A stretch of 64,000 bases of DNA. It comes from Blasia pusilla (lineage: Eukaryota > Marchantiophyta > Marchantiopsida > Blasiales). Shown here piece after piece: positions 33,530 through 43,040 of this stretch. The stretch covers positions 22,134,001 through 22,198,000 of the forward strand of contig CM114275.1 in the NCBI GenBank assembly GCA_050084515.1, read 5' to 3'. A program made the position numbers and the translations under genes. Each line of letters starts with the position of its first letter. Position 1 is the first letter of the stretch. Under the pieces are notes generated by a model. That model made no database searches, had not been told where the DNA came from, and worked only from the letters and a program-made list of their open reading frames with translations.

Positions 33530-34282
33530 GTGAGTATCTTTAACACTTTCGCAACTTGTCGGACTCCGAGGAGTTGCTCGATTGATGAATGGGTTAGGTT
33601 TGTTTTTGCCAAAAGCAACTCGTCGGACTCCGACGGGTTGCTCGACTGCACGCTTTTTTGGATGTTTTTTTAAGATTGCAACTCGTCGGACTCCGACGAC
33701 TTGTTTGATTGACCATAGATTTAAGTAGTTTTTGGCCCAAAGCAAACCGTCGGAGTCCGACGGGTTGCTCGACAAAGCCGCTTGTGAGGATGTTTTTGAA
33801 GAATGCAACTCGTCGGACTCCGACGAGTTGTGAGTGATCGCAGGTATAGAAGGTTTTTCCCAAAGCAACCCGTCGGACTTCGACGGGTTGCTTTGCCTCC
33901 AAACTTTTTTTGGCGAAATCAACCCGCCGGACTCGACGGGTTGATTTGGGAAAAACCGAGGCTAAAGCAACCGTCGGACTTCGACGGGTTGCTTTGGGGA
34001 AAAACCTTCTAAACCTGCGAGTCACTCGAGCAACTCGTCGAGTCCGGTAGTTGCATTCTTCAAAAACATCCGACAAGCGACCTATCGAGCAACCCGTCGG
34101 ACTCCGACGGTTTGCTTACCAGGCATTAGCAAATCTGAATGCAATCCGTCGGACTCCGACGGGTTGCATCATTTAGCTCGTTGCTAGAATCCGACCTTGA
34201 GTTGCGTGACGACCGCCGGAGTCCGACGGGTTTGCGTAGGAACCCATGTAATTTCGTGGACGGGTTGAGTTTGGATGTGCGT
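33530..34282 (+). repeat. Palindrome-rich intron 2, copy B
   Basis: About fourteen hairpins occur between 33550 and 34235, most with GGACTCC or GGAGTCC centres and therefore GANTC. A local inverted duplication is visible: 33830-33880 (TCGCAGGTATAGAAGG, then CCCAAAGCAACCCGTCGG) recurs inverted at 33960-34025. The 3' splice site has changed from CAG to CGT. Confidence 0.75.
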
Positions 34283-36284
34283 GATTGTATCGGAGGGGAA
34301 TGTCACCCACCATCGATCCGGATCGCGATCGGGTGAGGAAGGTGCTACGACGCACCGGAGAGTACTGGGGTTCTTGGGCGATGCCTCGTCAATCGATGCT
34401 TGCAAAGGGTGCTCAAATTAAGAAGAAAACTTGGGCAAATAAGTTTATTTCTCAAGATGCAGCCGTAACCATCCTTTGCTGGTCGAAGATACAGGCCACG
34501 AAGAAAAGCGCTGCACTAGAGCTGGAGAGGAGGGAGAAGGTATCTGCATCTGAGCGCGCCAAATTCATCCAAGCTGTAGTATCTTCTGCAACGAAATACA
34601 CGGCGAGCAAGATGCAGCGATACATCAGCATTCTCAACCCCGAACTTGGTCCGGAGTTCTACAAGGAGCTGAAGGCGATTATCAAGCGCCAGCGGAAGAG
34701 GGATGAAGATCCGCATGGTCGGATTGGGGAGAAAGTGTCATTGGATCGCGTGCATCGGTTTGCATTGTCCGGGATAAGCGAGTTTAGGAGGATACGACTG
34801 ATGAAAATCAGTCTCGAAGGCTCAGAGGCCCAGAAGAGGGCGGCACACCATCCTCCGGGTGTGTCCGATCCAGTGATCTCGCATTGGCTACGCGAATGGT
34901 CGTTCTGGGACGCGTCCGTGCTAGACGGTCTGCAAGCAGAGCTCAGAAGATTAGAGCCCATTCCACCGGAAGCAAACCTTGAAAGTTCTGGAGATTTCGA
35001 GGTTTGGCTCGACGACATCCGGGACAAGCCAACCAAAAACCCAGGATTCAAGACCATGTTCAAGGTTTGCATCCTCCCTCAGGCAGAGCTTGACAAAGAA
35101 GTAGAGGGGAACAAACGGGATCAAGCAAAGAAGAAGCGAGATCTACAGGAGCAGACGGCCGATTCTGTTCGACTAAAAGCTGCCCAACGGATGGTCTTGG
35201 TACCTCGCCCGGTGTAAGAACGCAGCACGCGTGGGGAAAATTACCGGTAGCCTTGAAATTGTGGGCTTCGCCGCCGGATGCAGAGACATTCTCCATGTAT
35301 GACATGGAGATGGGGCAGCACATGTCCGATTGGGAGGTGGAGAATTGCCCCATTTGGCTCGACTTCAACGACCCTCAAGACATCACCGATAAGGATTTAC
35401 GAGTGCTTCATGATATAGTGGCCTCAGGACAAGACGACATCCCCAATTTCGTCCATCCTGAAGACTTCTTCGGAGGAGATGCAGAAGAGCAGGCCCACGA
35501 GACAGCTGAGTAAGCTTCCAAGGTCCGCACAGCCAAAGACAAATCCACAACGGGTCTCAAAGGCAAGGCGAGGGGAGGGAAAAATTCAGAGGCCGAGTCT
35601 TCCCAAAGAGAGGCTGAAGATTCAAGGCCAGAGGCGGAATCATCCAGGCAAGCGGGGAGAGAGGGTCGGACCAGGTCCTCGGCAAAAAAAACGCCACCAG
35701 AGTCTGAGGTCATAGAAACCCCGACAAGCCGTCCCCAGGCTAGGGAGAAGAGGAAGCGAGAGGTGCCCGGGTTGTCCCAAGGAGAATACAGCCCATCATC
35801 CTTGGGGAGACACAGACAAACAACGACCCAGACAAGCGTCCTCCTTCAGTTCACTCCCTTAGTGGATGAGCTGAAGAGCTTCAGTTCTCAAGCGTCGACA
35901 CCAGCCATCGAAAAATTGACAACGCTGGGACGGAAGCTCCAACGAAACGGGCACGCTGCCTGGACGGTGAATGGAGTGGTCGAAGAGGTTGCGGTGGATC
36001 TCTTGATCGCCGATCTGCCCTCGGGGTTGCGACTTTGGGGCGAGAATCCGTCGGACGAGGTACCTGAGTGGAATGTGCCGCTCTCTTATGACCAGATTGC
36101 ACTTTTGTTCTCCTTTGCAGACGCCTATCTGAGTGACAAGGGCTGCTTCTTGGTGTTGACTGGAGGGAGCGAGGACAAGCTCTTCAACCTCCAGTGCGTC
36201 AAGAGGTCGCTAAAGTGGAGGAGGGCACAATCGTGGATCATCAAAAACGAGTACCCACTCCGATCCGCGACGAGTCAGATTCGG

Positions 36285-36884
36285 GTAAGGCTCAATTCCT
36301 GTACTCTAATTTCAATTATATTTTAATGATGTGTATAATGAGAGTCAATCTGGGTTTTTTTTGTCCGTGAGCAACCCGTCGGAAGGCGACGGGTTGCTGG
36401 CTTAGAGCAGCCCATGCTCGGCTGAGAGCAACCCGTCGGTTTCCAACGGGTTGCATCTTTCCCACATACAAGGAAAACCGCGGTATACCTGCAACCCGTC
36501 GGAACCCGGGCTTGCTTTTGGTTTTTCAGTTGATGTTTTTTCGTTGATTTTGGTTTTGGATGCAACCCGCCGGATAGCGACGGGTTGCTCTCGGGCAAAA
36601 CATGGGCTGCTCGATTATTGGCCGGCGACTTCTTTAACCCATTGTTTCAACGTCCGCCGGCGGGTTGCTCAAGATCCGATCCATGGTCGATGGGAACACT
36701 TAGATAGTTTGTCCGTGAGCCGGAAGGCGACGGTTGTTTTGCCCGACCAACCCGTTTTTTGGCTGATTTCGGAAGATAGCGACGGGTTGCTGGGACAAAA
36801 CAACCGTCGGACTTCGGACGACGGGTTGATCCAAAGTCGTTATTGAAAATGTTCTCTTGATCCGACTTCTTTGTTTTTCTTTAG
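36285..36884 (+). repeat. Palindrome-bearing intron 3, copy B
   Basis: The intron lies between donor CGG/GTAAGG (36285) and acceptor TTTCTTTAG (36884). Hairpins here have different centres from the other clusters: GTCGGAAGGCGAC, GTCGGTTTCCAAC, GCCGGATAGCGAC. It therefore shares the arms (CAACCCG / CGGGTTG) but not the GANTC core. It splits the methyltransferase-like domain between motif IV and motif I. Confidence 0.65.
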
Positions 36885-37513
36885 TTTCGACATTGTTTCC
36901 AACGTCTTTGATTTCTGATGGACCATTCCTACGTATCGCTTTCGTTCGGCCCGAGCACAATTTCCAAGTGTTCAAGATCCAGGATCTTGTGGATCCATGG
37001 TCAGATGGGTACAGCTTAGATAGTTTGTACAATTCCCCCCCGGGAATTTACATGCAAGACAGTACCCCACTCGGGAGGAAGGAAAAGTCGCCCCGATGCA
37101 AACGCTCATGGAGCTCTGCTCAAGGCCGGGTGACTTGGTGTTCGACTTAGTGGGACTTTCAGGGGCAAGTATCAAAGGCGCCTGGCAGAGTGGCAGGAAC
37201 ATTCTTTGCCTCGAGGGAAGGCAGGAACTGTTTGACCTTTGCAAGGAGGCAAAGGCAGAATACGAAAGGCTCGTTGGGGCGTACAACTCTCCACCAAACC
37301 CGAGAGCTCCGGTGCCAGAGCCACCCTTGGTAGTGACTCCATCGTCACTTCCAACGATTCCAAAAATCGGGAGGGCAAGGCCGAAAGTAATTTTGCAAGA
37401 GCTCTCGGACGATGACGAGTGAGTTCAAAGAACTCAACGACCCAGCTTGACTGCAGCGTTTGGAGTAGGGATTTTTTTGATGATAAGGCAAAATATTTCA
37501 TAGAATAGATCAA

Positions 37514-38585
37514 ATGTACAGAATTTTTTCGGATGATATAAAGCAGAAGATTTTTTTGAACGATGGTGGTGCTTGTAAAAGTTTGCTGAACATTTTTTGT
37601 CTTTTCGAATGTGATCGTCTATGTACTCCGCGGACTTCTATTTTGCAACCCGTCGGATTTCTCCTACTTGCAACTTTTCACTTTTTGACCACTGCAACCC
37701 GTCGGATTTCTCCTACTTGCAACTTTTCACTTTTTGACCACTGCACCTTTTTACCACTTCCAGGCAACCTGTCGGATTCCGACAAGTTGCCTGATCGGAC
37801 CCTTTCGCTGTTGGGTTGCAATACGTTTAAGAACGCTTGCTGAATGATCTTGTCTCGGGGGTTACAAACTGTTAGGGGACGCGTCTCCCCGGGTCTTAAG
37901 AGGCAGTCTGGCGGGCTTCTTCCCTTGGCACCTTCCCTCAACTCGTAAAGGCAGGCGTAGGCTTCTTTTCTTCTCTCAGACGTGTTGGATTCCTTCTACC
38001 TGTGCGGTTGCCATAATGGTATTACCGGGGACAGAGCAGATATTGATACTGGATGGATGTCACATTGCAGAGCGTACAAGGTATACTGCCGAGGAAGGCG
38101 GTGGGACTCGAGACAGGTTACATGGGACTGTTATGGTGTACCTAGGGGAGGGCCAAGGCTCTCGAATTCGCCAACATTTTCGATCCCCGTCTACAATCGG
38201 CCAGAGGAGCCACTTATATCCCAGGACATTCCTTTGGTATTGTCACCGAGGAGAGTTAGGAGTAAATTTGTAGATGACGAGGTTGAAGAAATCATAGACT
38301 AGGTGAAATCTACATTTCCGAGGTTCCCTCGGAGGTAATAAAGGACGAGATTTTTTCAACCCACAATGGTGTTTGTAAAAGTTTGCTGGAATATTTTTTT
38401 GGACTTGTGGATTGTGTTCTTTTAGCTCCTCATAATTACAATTCTGCAACCCGTATGATTCCGACGGGTTGCAACTTTTTGCTTTTTGCCCACTGCAACT
38501 TTTTAACCATTTCCAGGCAACCTTTCGGATTCCGACAGGTTGACTGCTTGAGTGATCGGACTCTTTCCCTATGAGACCAACTTCT
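37514..38585. repeat. Direct repeat in the 3' flank of the methyltransferase-like gene
   Basis: Two related blocks, about 37525-37830 and 38340-38575, share GTTTGTAAAAGTTTGCTG, a hairpin with GGATTCCGAC, CAACTTTTNNCTTTTTG and ATCGGACYCTTTC. Inside the first block a 49-bp unit is perfectly duplicated (37645-37693 and 37694-37742). The interval between the blocks (37835-38335) contains a short coding-like stretch. Confidence 0.65.
37982..38302 (+). pseudogene. Unrecognised coding-like fragment with acidic tail
   Basis: Two overlapping frames read VLPGTEQILILDGCHIAERT and then, one frame over, PVYNRPEEPLISQDIPLVL, RSKFVDDEVEEIID followed by a stop at 38300. The acidic ending resembles that of exon 4 (ILQELSDDDE). 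It might be a third small gene of the transposon or a relic of a duplicated last exon. I recognise no domain, and with a single copy in the window conservation cannot be tested. Confidence 0.3.
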
Positions 38586-39324
38586 GACGCATTGTGGCGG
38601 GCTTCTTAACTTTTGGCTCGTTCCCCGACATTCGTCAAACCAGTTGTAGGCTTCTTTTCTTGTCTAAGATGTGCAGGATTCCTACTACCTGTCAGATTGC
38701 CATTTCGGATTCCCAACCTGTTAGATCGTCGTGGGTGCAGGGTGGAAGAAAATCACTTCTAAAAATCTTTCCTTTCTTATGGTGAGCTTTCTTACGGGTT
38801 GGGAGGGGTGCGACAGCGGTTTTCGAGCCTTAGGATCTGAATGAAGGGACATCAGTTCCTCTTTACTCCAAACAGCTAACAATCTTTTGGTTCAATTATC
38901 CTCTCATGTGTTCACATTTCAGAAAGTTGGTCTTGAGCAGACACCATTCATAACCAACAGAAAGTTGGTTATGGGGCAATTCAAGGGAGGCCATGATGCA
39001 GGCAACAATCCCTGCAAAAAGAGAGGTTGGCATCCGAGTGGTCCTCCAACAAAACTACCCATGGGCACTGCTTATTGTAGACCGAGACAGGCAATGTTAA
39101 GAAACTTAGGCTCACATGGAGAGTGATGGAAAATGTTTGTAGTGGTCTCATGATGTCTACTTTTTTTTCGCCCCCAGGAAAAAGGAGGTTTTTTTAGGGC
39201 CAAATGTGGACCACTAAATACTCTCTTCTAAAGATTTCCGGAATTTGAAAGCAAACAAAAATTTCAAATATGTCAAAAAGTTTTGAAGAGAGGAGGTGGA
39301 TTTGGCCCTTTTTTTTAAGAGAGA
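38586..39324. other. Right subterminal region of copy B, no gene seen
   Basis: The sequence is AT-rich with poly-T runs. One frame (38887-39126, VFTFQKVGLEQTPFITNRKL) has no recognised similarity. The region leads into the pyrimidine-rich terminus. Confidence 0.4.
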
Positions 39325-39385
39325 CTCTCCTCTCTTCCTCTCTTCCTCTCCTCTCTTACTCTCTCCTGCCAGAATACCAGCCCCC
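39325..39385. repeat. Right terminus of copy B
   Basis: A tract of CCTCTCTTCCTCTC units ending CTCTTAC mirrors the left terminus GTAAGAGGAGAGGAAGAGAGG in inverted orientation. The outermost bases (CTCTCCTGCC...CAGCCCCC) do not match GAGGNGCG, so the terminal inverted repeat is imperfect or lies slightly inside the end. Low complexity weakens the case, but the adjacent 9-bp duplication supports the border. Confidence 0.5.
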
Positions 39386-39394
39386 GAGCGAGAC
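39386..39394. repeat. Right 9-bp target-site duplication
   Basis: GAGCGAGAC repeats the bases at 2530-2538 (AAGCGAGAC). Transposase reading frame resumes immediately (ERDSWIPDKYLDF). Confidence 0.75.
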
Positions 39395-40521
39395 TCGTGG
39401 ATACCAGATAAGTATCTTGACTTCAGGCAAGTGAAGAGGAAACATCGAGGAACGAACCGAGTGATTGATTTGGATGAAGAAATTACACCGCCCGGGTATT
39501 CAGAGACCCCGGATGGGAGCAATCCGAGGTCCAAGTAGAAGTAACTTCTCCAAAATCAGTGCATGTTTTATTTCAAAAGCCCTCCGTTGCTGGAAGTTCG
39601 CAACATCCGGTCTTTGGGGAAGTCCAAAAATATGGGATTCCGGTCATTGAGGTGGATTGCATCCTCAAAAGGTGGCATATATCTTGGAGCAACCATGGAT
39701 GTGGACTCACTTGCAGGGTAGGATCTGATGGCATTAGGAGAGCATGCGGCACTTTCCTAAATAAGAACTGTACAAGGATTGGATGACCACTTCCTGGCTT
39801 CTGGGGACTTAAAACCTTTGATTGTTTCACGAGGACCGGGGATCAATTGAAGTAATTCTTCTGCCCAAATGAATCCTGCGCTTTCTAAAAGTCTTATCTG
39901 GATGCCATTGGAGCTCCGAGGAATACCCCCACGATTTGGCCCATTGCTATAGGTACGAATTGCACTCAGGACGAAGTGGACAATCTTACAAGTGTTGGTT
40001 TCAGACTCGTAGAGGGAGGAATTTTGGAGCATATTCGCATTACAGAGTCCTTTGTATTTCGGATTCAACCCACAATCGATGTCAACATGTACCTGAAGAA
40101 GGTGGATGATCTCAGTACACTATTTCTGTTTCAGTCTAGAAATGGGATGACGAGAAACAGAATGTGTAGGCCAATGGTAGAGAGAGCAAAGCAAATCATA
40201 TCAGCTCGGGAGGCAAACATGGAAATCATCGCCAGAAAAGATGTTCAGAGTGGCAATGGAATAGGAAGGATGTATTGGGTCAGGAATAACATTGTAAATT
40301 CAAGTGTCACAAGGGTGTATGTGGTGCATATCTGTTGCTTTCCCACATGTTCCTCTGATGACTTTATCCAAAGAGAGACAAGTGGGAAAAGGTGTTTCCC
40401 TTGTAAGCACATGTATTATGTGTTGCTTGTAGTTTTAAGAGAGTTGGAGGTAGGAGTAGGAATCCACCAACCAGTTCTATCCCTCAAAGAAGTTCAAAGT
40501 ATTTTAAACAAACCACTTTGA
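39386..40521 (+). pseudogene. SWIM transposase, right half of the outer split copy
   Basis: The C-terminal half in plus orientation continues the gene broken at 2538. It reads RDSWIPDKYLDFRQVKRKHR, a stop at 39536, LFQKPSVAGSSQH, GIPVIEVDCILKRWHIS, RRACGTFLNKNCTR, a TAG-type stop at 39855 (KY to EY*), then NTPTIWPIA and the SWIM region with CSSDDF...CFPCKHMYYVLL, where the second Cys of CxC has become Ser. It ends EVQSILNKPL at 40521. Several stops mark it as the oldest copy, in line with being the outermost layer. Confidence 0.82.
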
Positions 40522-40965
40522 GGATGCAAAATGAGGTCTTATATTGTACTTTCATTTTCCATAACCTTCACTTTGAGCTTGAACTCTATTCAGCCAAGGG
40601 ATAATGATAGATTTTTTCCAGACCTTGGATGGAAAAAGTGATTTGTTCCACATTTATGATTCCAATGATTTTTCAGTTTTTTAAATTTTGTGCAAATTGC
40701 AACCCGTCAGATTCAGACGGATTGCCCAAATATAGAAGAGAAAAAAAAAATTTGTGGGAGTGCCTAAGTACTAAGAACAAAAGTGCAAAAAAATTCACAC
40801 CAAAATTTTCCTCTCTTCAACCCAACGGAAACTCTCTTCAAATCACAAGAAATTCTCTTCAAAAAAAAGTATCTCTTTGGGTTGAAGGTAGTTTCCTCTT
40901 TCCTCTCCTCTCTTCCTCTCTTCCTCTCTCCTCTCTCCTCTCTTCCTCTCCTCTTACCGCGCCTC
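40522..40965. repeat. Right terminus of the outer transposon
   Basis: This is the inverse of 2539-2962 and 26817-27219: 3' untranslated region, one palindrome (40698-40724), AT-rich stretch, then CCTCTC tract ending CTCTTACCGCGCCTC at 40965. The identical ending in inverted orientation defines GAGGNGCGGTAAGAGG as the element terminus. Confidence 0.72.
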
Positions 40966-42437
40966 CCTGTGGTAACCCTTGCATGTGTTGAAGTGCATAT
41001 TGGAACCATGTATGTTGTTTATGATATTTTATCTGTATGTTTCCTCAAAATTTATTTATTTTGATATTGCAATGTAGGCTGAACTTTTTATTGACATGAA
41101 TATTTCACATTGTTTACAGGGAAGCCATCCCAAGTCTAGCTCCTAAAGTTCAACTTCCAAGAAGTTTGAGTAGTGAGGGGGCAGGATCTTCAATCCCTTC
41201 AAAGAAATAACACACTCGACAATGTCATCTAGAGGAGACCACGGATGAATCAATTGATCAATCAGAGGAGTATTCATATGAGTATTCGAATCAGATAGTG
41301 AGTTTGATATGACAATGGATAAGGAATCCTCAGATTCCCCATCAGAGAAACTACCTAGTGCAAACAAATCACCATCCAAAGTGCCATCACCACATCATGC
41401 AAAGCAGCGAGCAAAATTGAATCAACAAAAGGTGAACTTCCAATCTGGTACCAACCATCTTTGAATGAAAGTGTTTGAAACTATTCTATTGTGATTATTT
41501 ATTGTTTAGAAAACATCACTTCCCTGTAGTATATTACTAGGAATTGAACATATCATTTTTATTTTAAACCACCTTCGTTGATGTTAAATATCTGGTCGTC
41601 TTACTATGAGGTGCCACCTATGGTTGGAGACGTTTCCTACGACATGCCACAAGCCAACAAATGGCCCATACCTCCATATCCAAGATTTCCACAATTGTCT
41701 ATCCCGCCAGGTATGTGGAAGATTTCTATTTCTGTTACTATGTCCATTATGTTTATAGTTGTTTTAATATTATAAGCTTCTAATGATCTCCTGATTGTAA
41801 TCACTATATAATTTTTTTGTACATCATTCACAACAGGCCTTGGTTCCTACTATCCATGAAATCCACATTATGGAATGATGGCCACTTATGGCATCTCAAA
41901 TCCATCACAAGAGCCGCACACAACAGTAAACAGCGAGAGGTCTCGGCAAGCGCCATCCTAGAGGTCTTAATCCTCCAAGTGGTAAGTATCTCGTACATTC
42001 AATCAGACTTTAAATTAGTACATGTGCAACTCTATGGTTTGATGTAATTGGTCTCTCTTCTTATTTTATAACACTTCGTGAATGTTTCACTTCAAATTGG
42101 TAATGATGTTACAGCAAGCTCTAAAGCTCGACATATTCATCGGGAAAGCCTTAGAGAATGGAAGAAAACTACAAAGTCTCTCATTGAGAGGGGTTTAAAA
42201 CCAAGAGTTGAAGTTACATCTTCAGGTGAAATCGTATCTCGTTGTGTCAGAAAGACTGCATAGCATGATGAATTGAAGGTTTGTGCCCTTTGCTGTTTGG
42301 ACCTTAGTATACCTGATGTGGCTAAGAAATCTGAGTTTGACATTAGAACTATGAGAAGGGAGATGGATGAAGGTTGGGAGTAAGTAGGGAATGAGCTAAG
42401 TGATCGCTTTTTTTAAGTCGACATTGGAAAATATCAT

Positions 42438-42462
42438 GAGAGAGAGAGAGAGAGAGAGAGAG
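42438..42462. repeat. (GA)n microsatellite
   Basis: An uninterrupted GA dinucleotide run of about 25 bp sits between two exon-like pieces of the En/Spm relic. Confidence 0.9.
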
Positions 42463-42779
42463 CGCGTTTGAAAAGACTCTTCTATACTTCAGGTCTTAGC
42501 ATGGAATGCCCAACTCCTCCAAATGTGCTTCCTAAAACTTGGGAAGCCCTCAAAACATATTGGCTCTCACCAAAGGGAAAGGAAAAATCAAAAAGAATGA
42601 AGATGAATAGAAGAAAGGTTGAGCACCCTAAGAGGACGGGTCGAACTGGTCACAAAGGAGTGAAACATTCCTTGGTATGTAATCCATTCAAATACTCACT
42701 CCATTTTCCAACATATTCAATGAAATTCCATGCATATGCAATTTGAGTGGTTAAGTTCATTAAATTTCTTTCTTGTTTA

Positions 42780-43040
42780 GTACATGGGGAATTCAAATGG
42801 CACACCCGGCCTAAAACTCCACTCCTCAATCTACATTGGCATATCGAGCCTCGTCCACCCTGTGCTATTAAGGAATCCAGACGCTATTACCCAATCCTAA
42901 CTCACACACCCGAGCAAGAATGATACTCCAATGGCCCAACATGAGAAAGATGGCTTGAGAAAGCCATCTTCCTCCCCTATATAGATGGAGGAAGAGCCAA
43001 AAGGCTCTTCCCCAAAAAATAGCAACCTTTGATATTGATT
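42780..43040. other. Anomalous insert-like segment in the En/Spm relic
   Basis: Between coding-like pieces lies a stretch of different composition with a TATA-like CCCTATATAGATGG (42976) and two short hairpins, GATGGCTTGAGAAAGCCATC (42951-42970) and AAGAGCCAAAAGGCTCTT (42991-43008). It looks like an LTR or promoter fragment, but no borders could be fixed. Confidence 0.3.

Larger units (their letters stand above)
32356..37422 (+). pseudogene. ParB/beta-class methyltransferase-like gene, copy B
   Basis: Exons by comparison with copy A: 32356-32983, 33074-33529, 34283-36284 and 36885-37422, about 1,200 residues. Exon 1 is coiled-coil. Exon 2 has the ParB-like IPLCRLRTMEYVREIQ and IWDGNHKFMAWTKF. 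Exon 3 is the helical middle region, an acidic/basic linker (about 35515-35800), then VDLLIADLPSGLRLWGE (36000-36050), YDQIALLFSFADAYLSDKG and CFLVLTGG. Exon 4 has DGPFLRIAFVRPEH and then PGDLVFDLVGLSGASIKGAW, RNILCLEGRQELF (37132-37230). Motif IV before motif I (FxGxG, then acidic Glu) is the beta-class order of N4C/N6A DNA methyltransferases, and bacterial ParB-methyltransferase fusions are known. DPPY is degenerate (DLPS). Lesions: frameshifts near 32510, 33230, 35190 and 37093, a TAA at 35511, and a lost acceptor at 34282. Confidence 0.7.
2539..39385. mobile_element. 36.8 kb composite insertion: transposon A, Ty3 nest, transposon B
   Basis: The block starts with the transposon terminus GAGGTGCGGTAAGAGG and ends with a pyrimidine tract (about 39325-39365) that is roughly the inverse of that terminus, followed by CAGCCCCC. 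It is bordered by the 9-bp duplication of an exon of the outer transposase. Its left end belongs to copy A and its right end to copy B, so either two direct copies moved together as a macrotransposon or a single inserted element was later partly duplicated. Contents in order: copy A, Ty3 element 1 (itself containing X and element 2), copy B. Confidence 0.7.
26817..39385. mobile_element. DNA transposon copy B, near full length (12.6 kb)
   Basis: The left terminus is GAGGAGCGGTAAGAGGAGAGG and the right end is a pyrimidine tract (39325-39365), roughly its reverse complement, followed by about 20 bp ending CAGCCCCC. The two divergent genes are the SWIM transposase (27220-31174, minus) and the ParB/methyltransferase-like gene (32356-37422, plus). 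A further 1.9 kb of palindrome-bearing sequence lies between the latter gene and the right end. The 9-bp duplication flanks copy A on the left and copy B on the right, not copy B alone. Confidence 0.75.

Noticed and set aside
32356-37422. Bacterial contamination or recent bacterial insert
   Set aside because: The ParB/methyltransferase-like gene has spliceable introns with the element's own palindromes and a TATA promoter, is present twice, and is linked to a eukaryotic-type transposase.
42951-43008. Rho-independent style terminators
   Set aside because: The two short hairpins are in plant nuclear DNA inside a transposon relic, where such terminators have no meaning.
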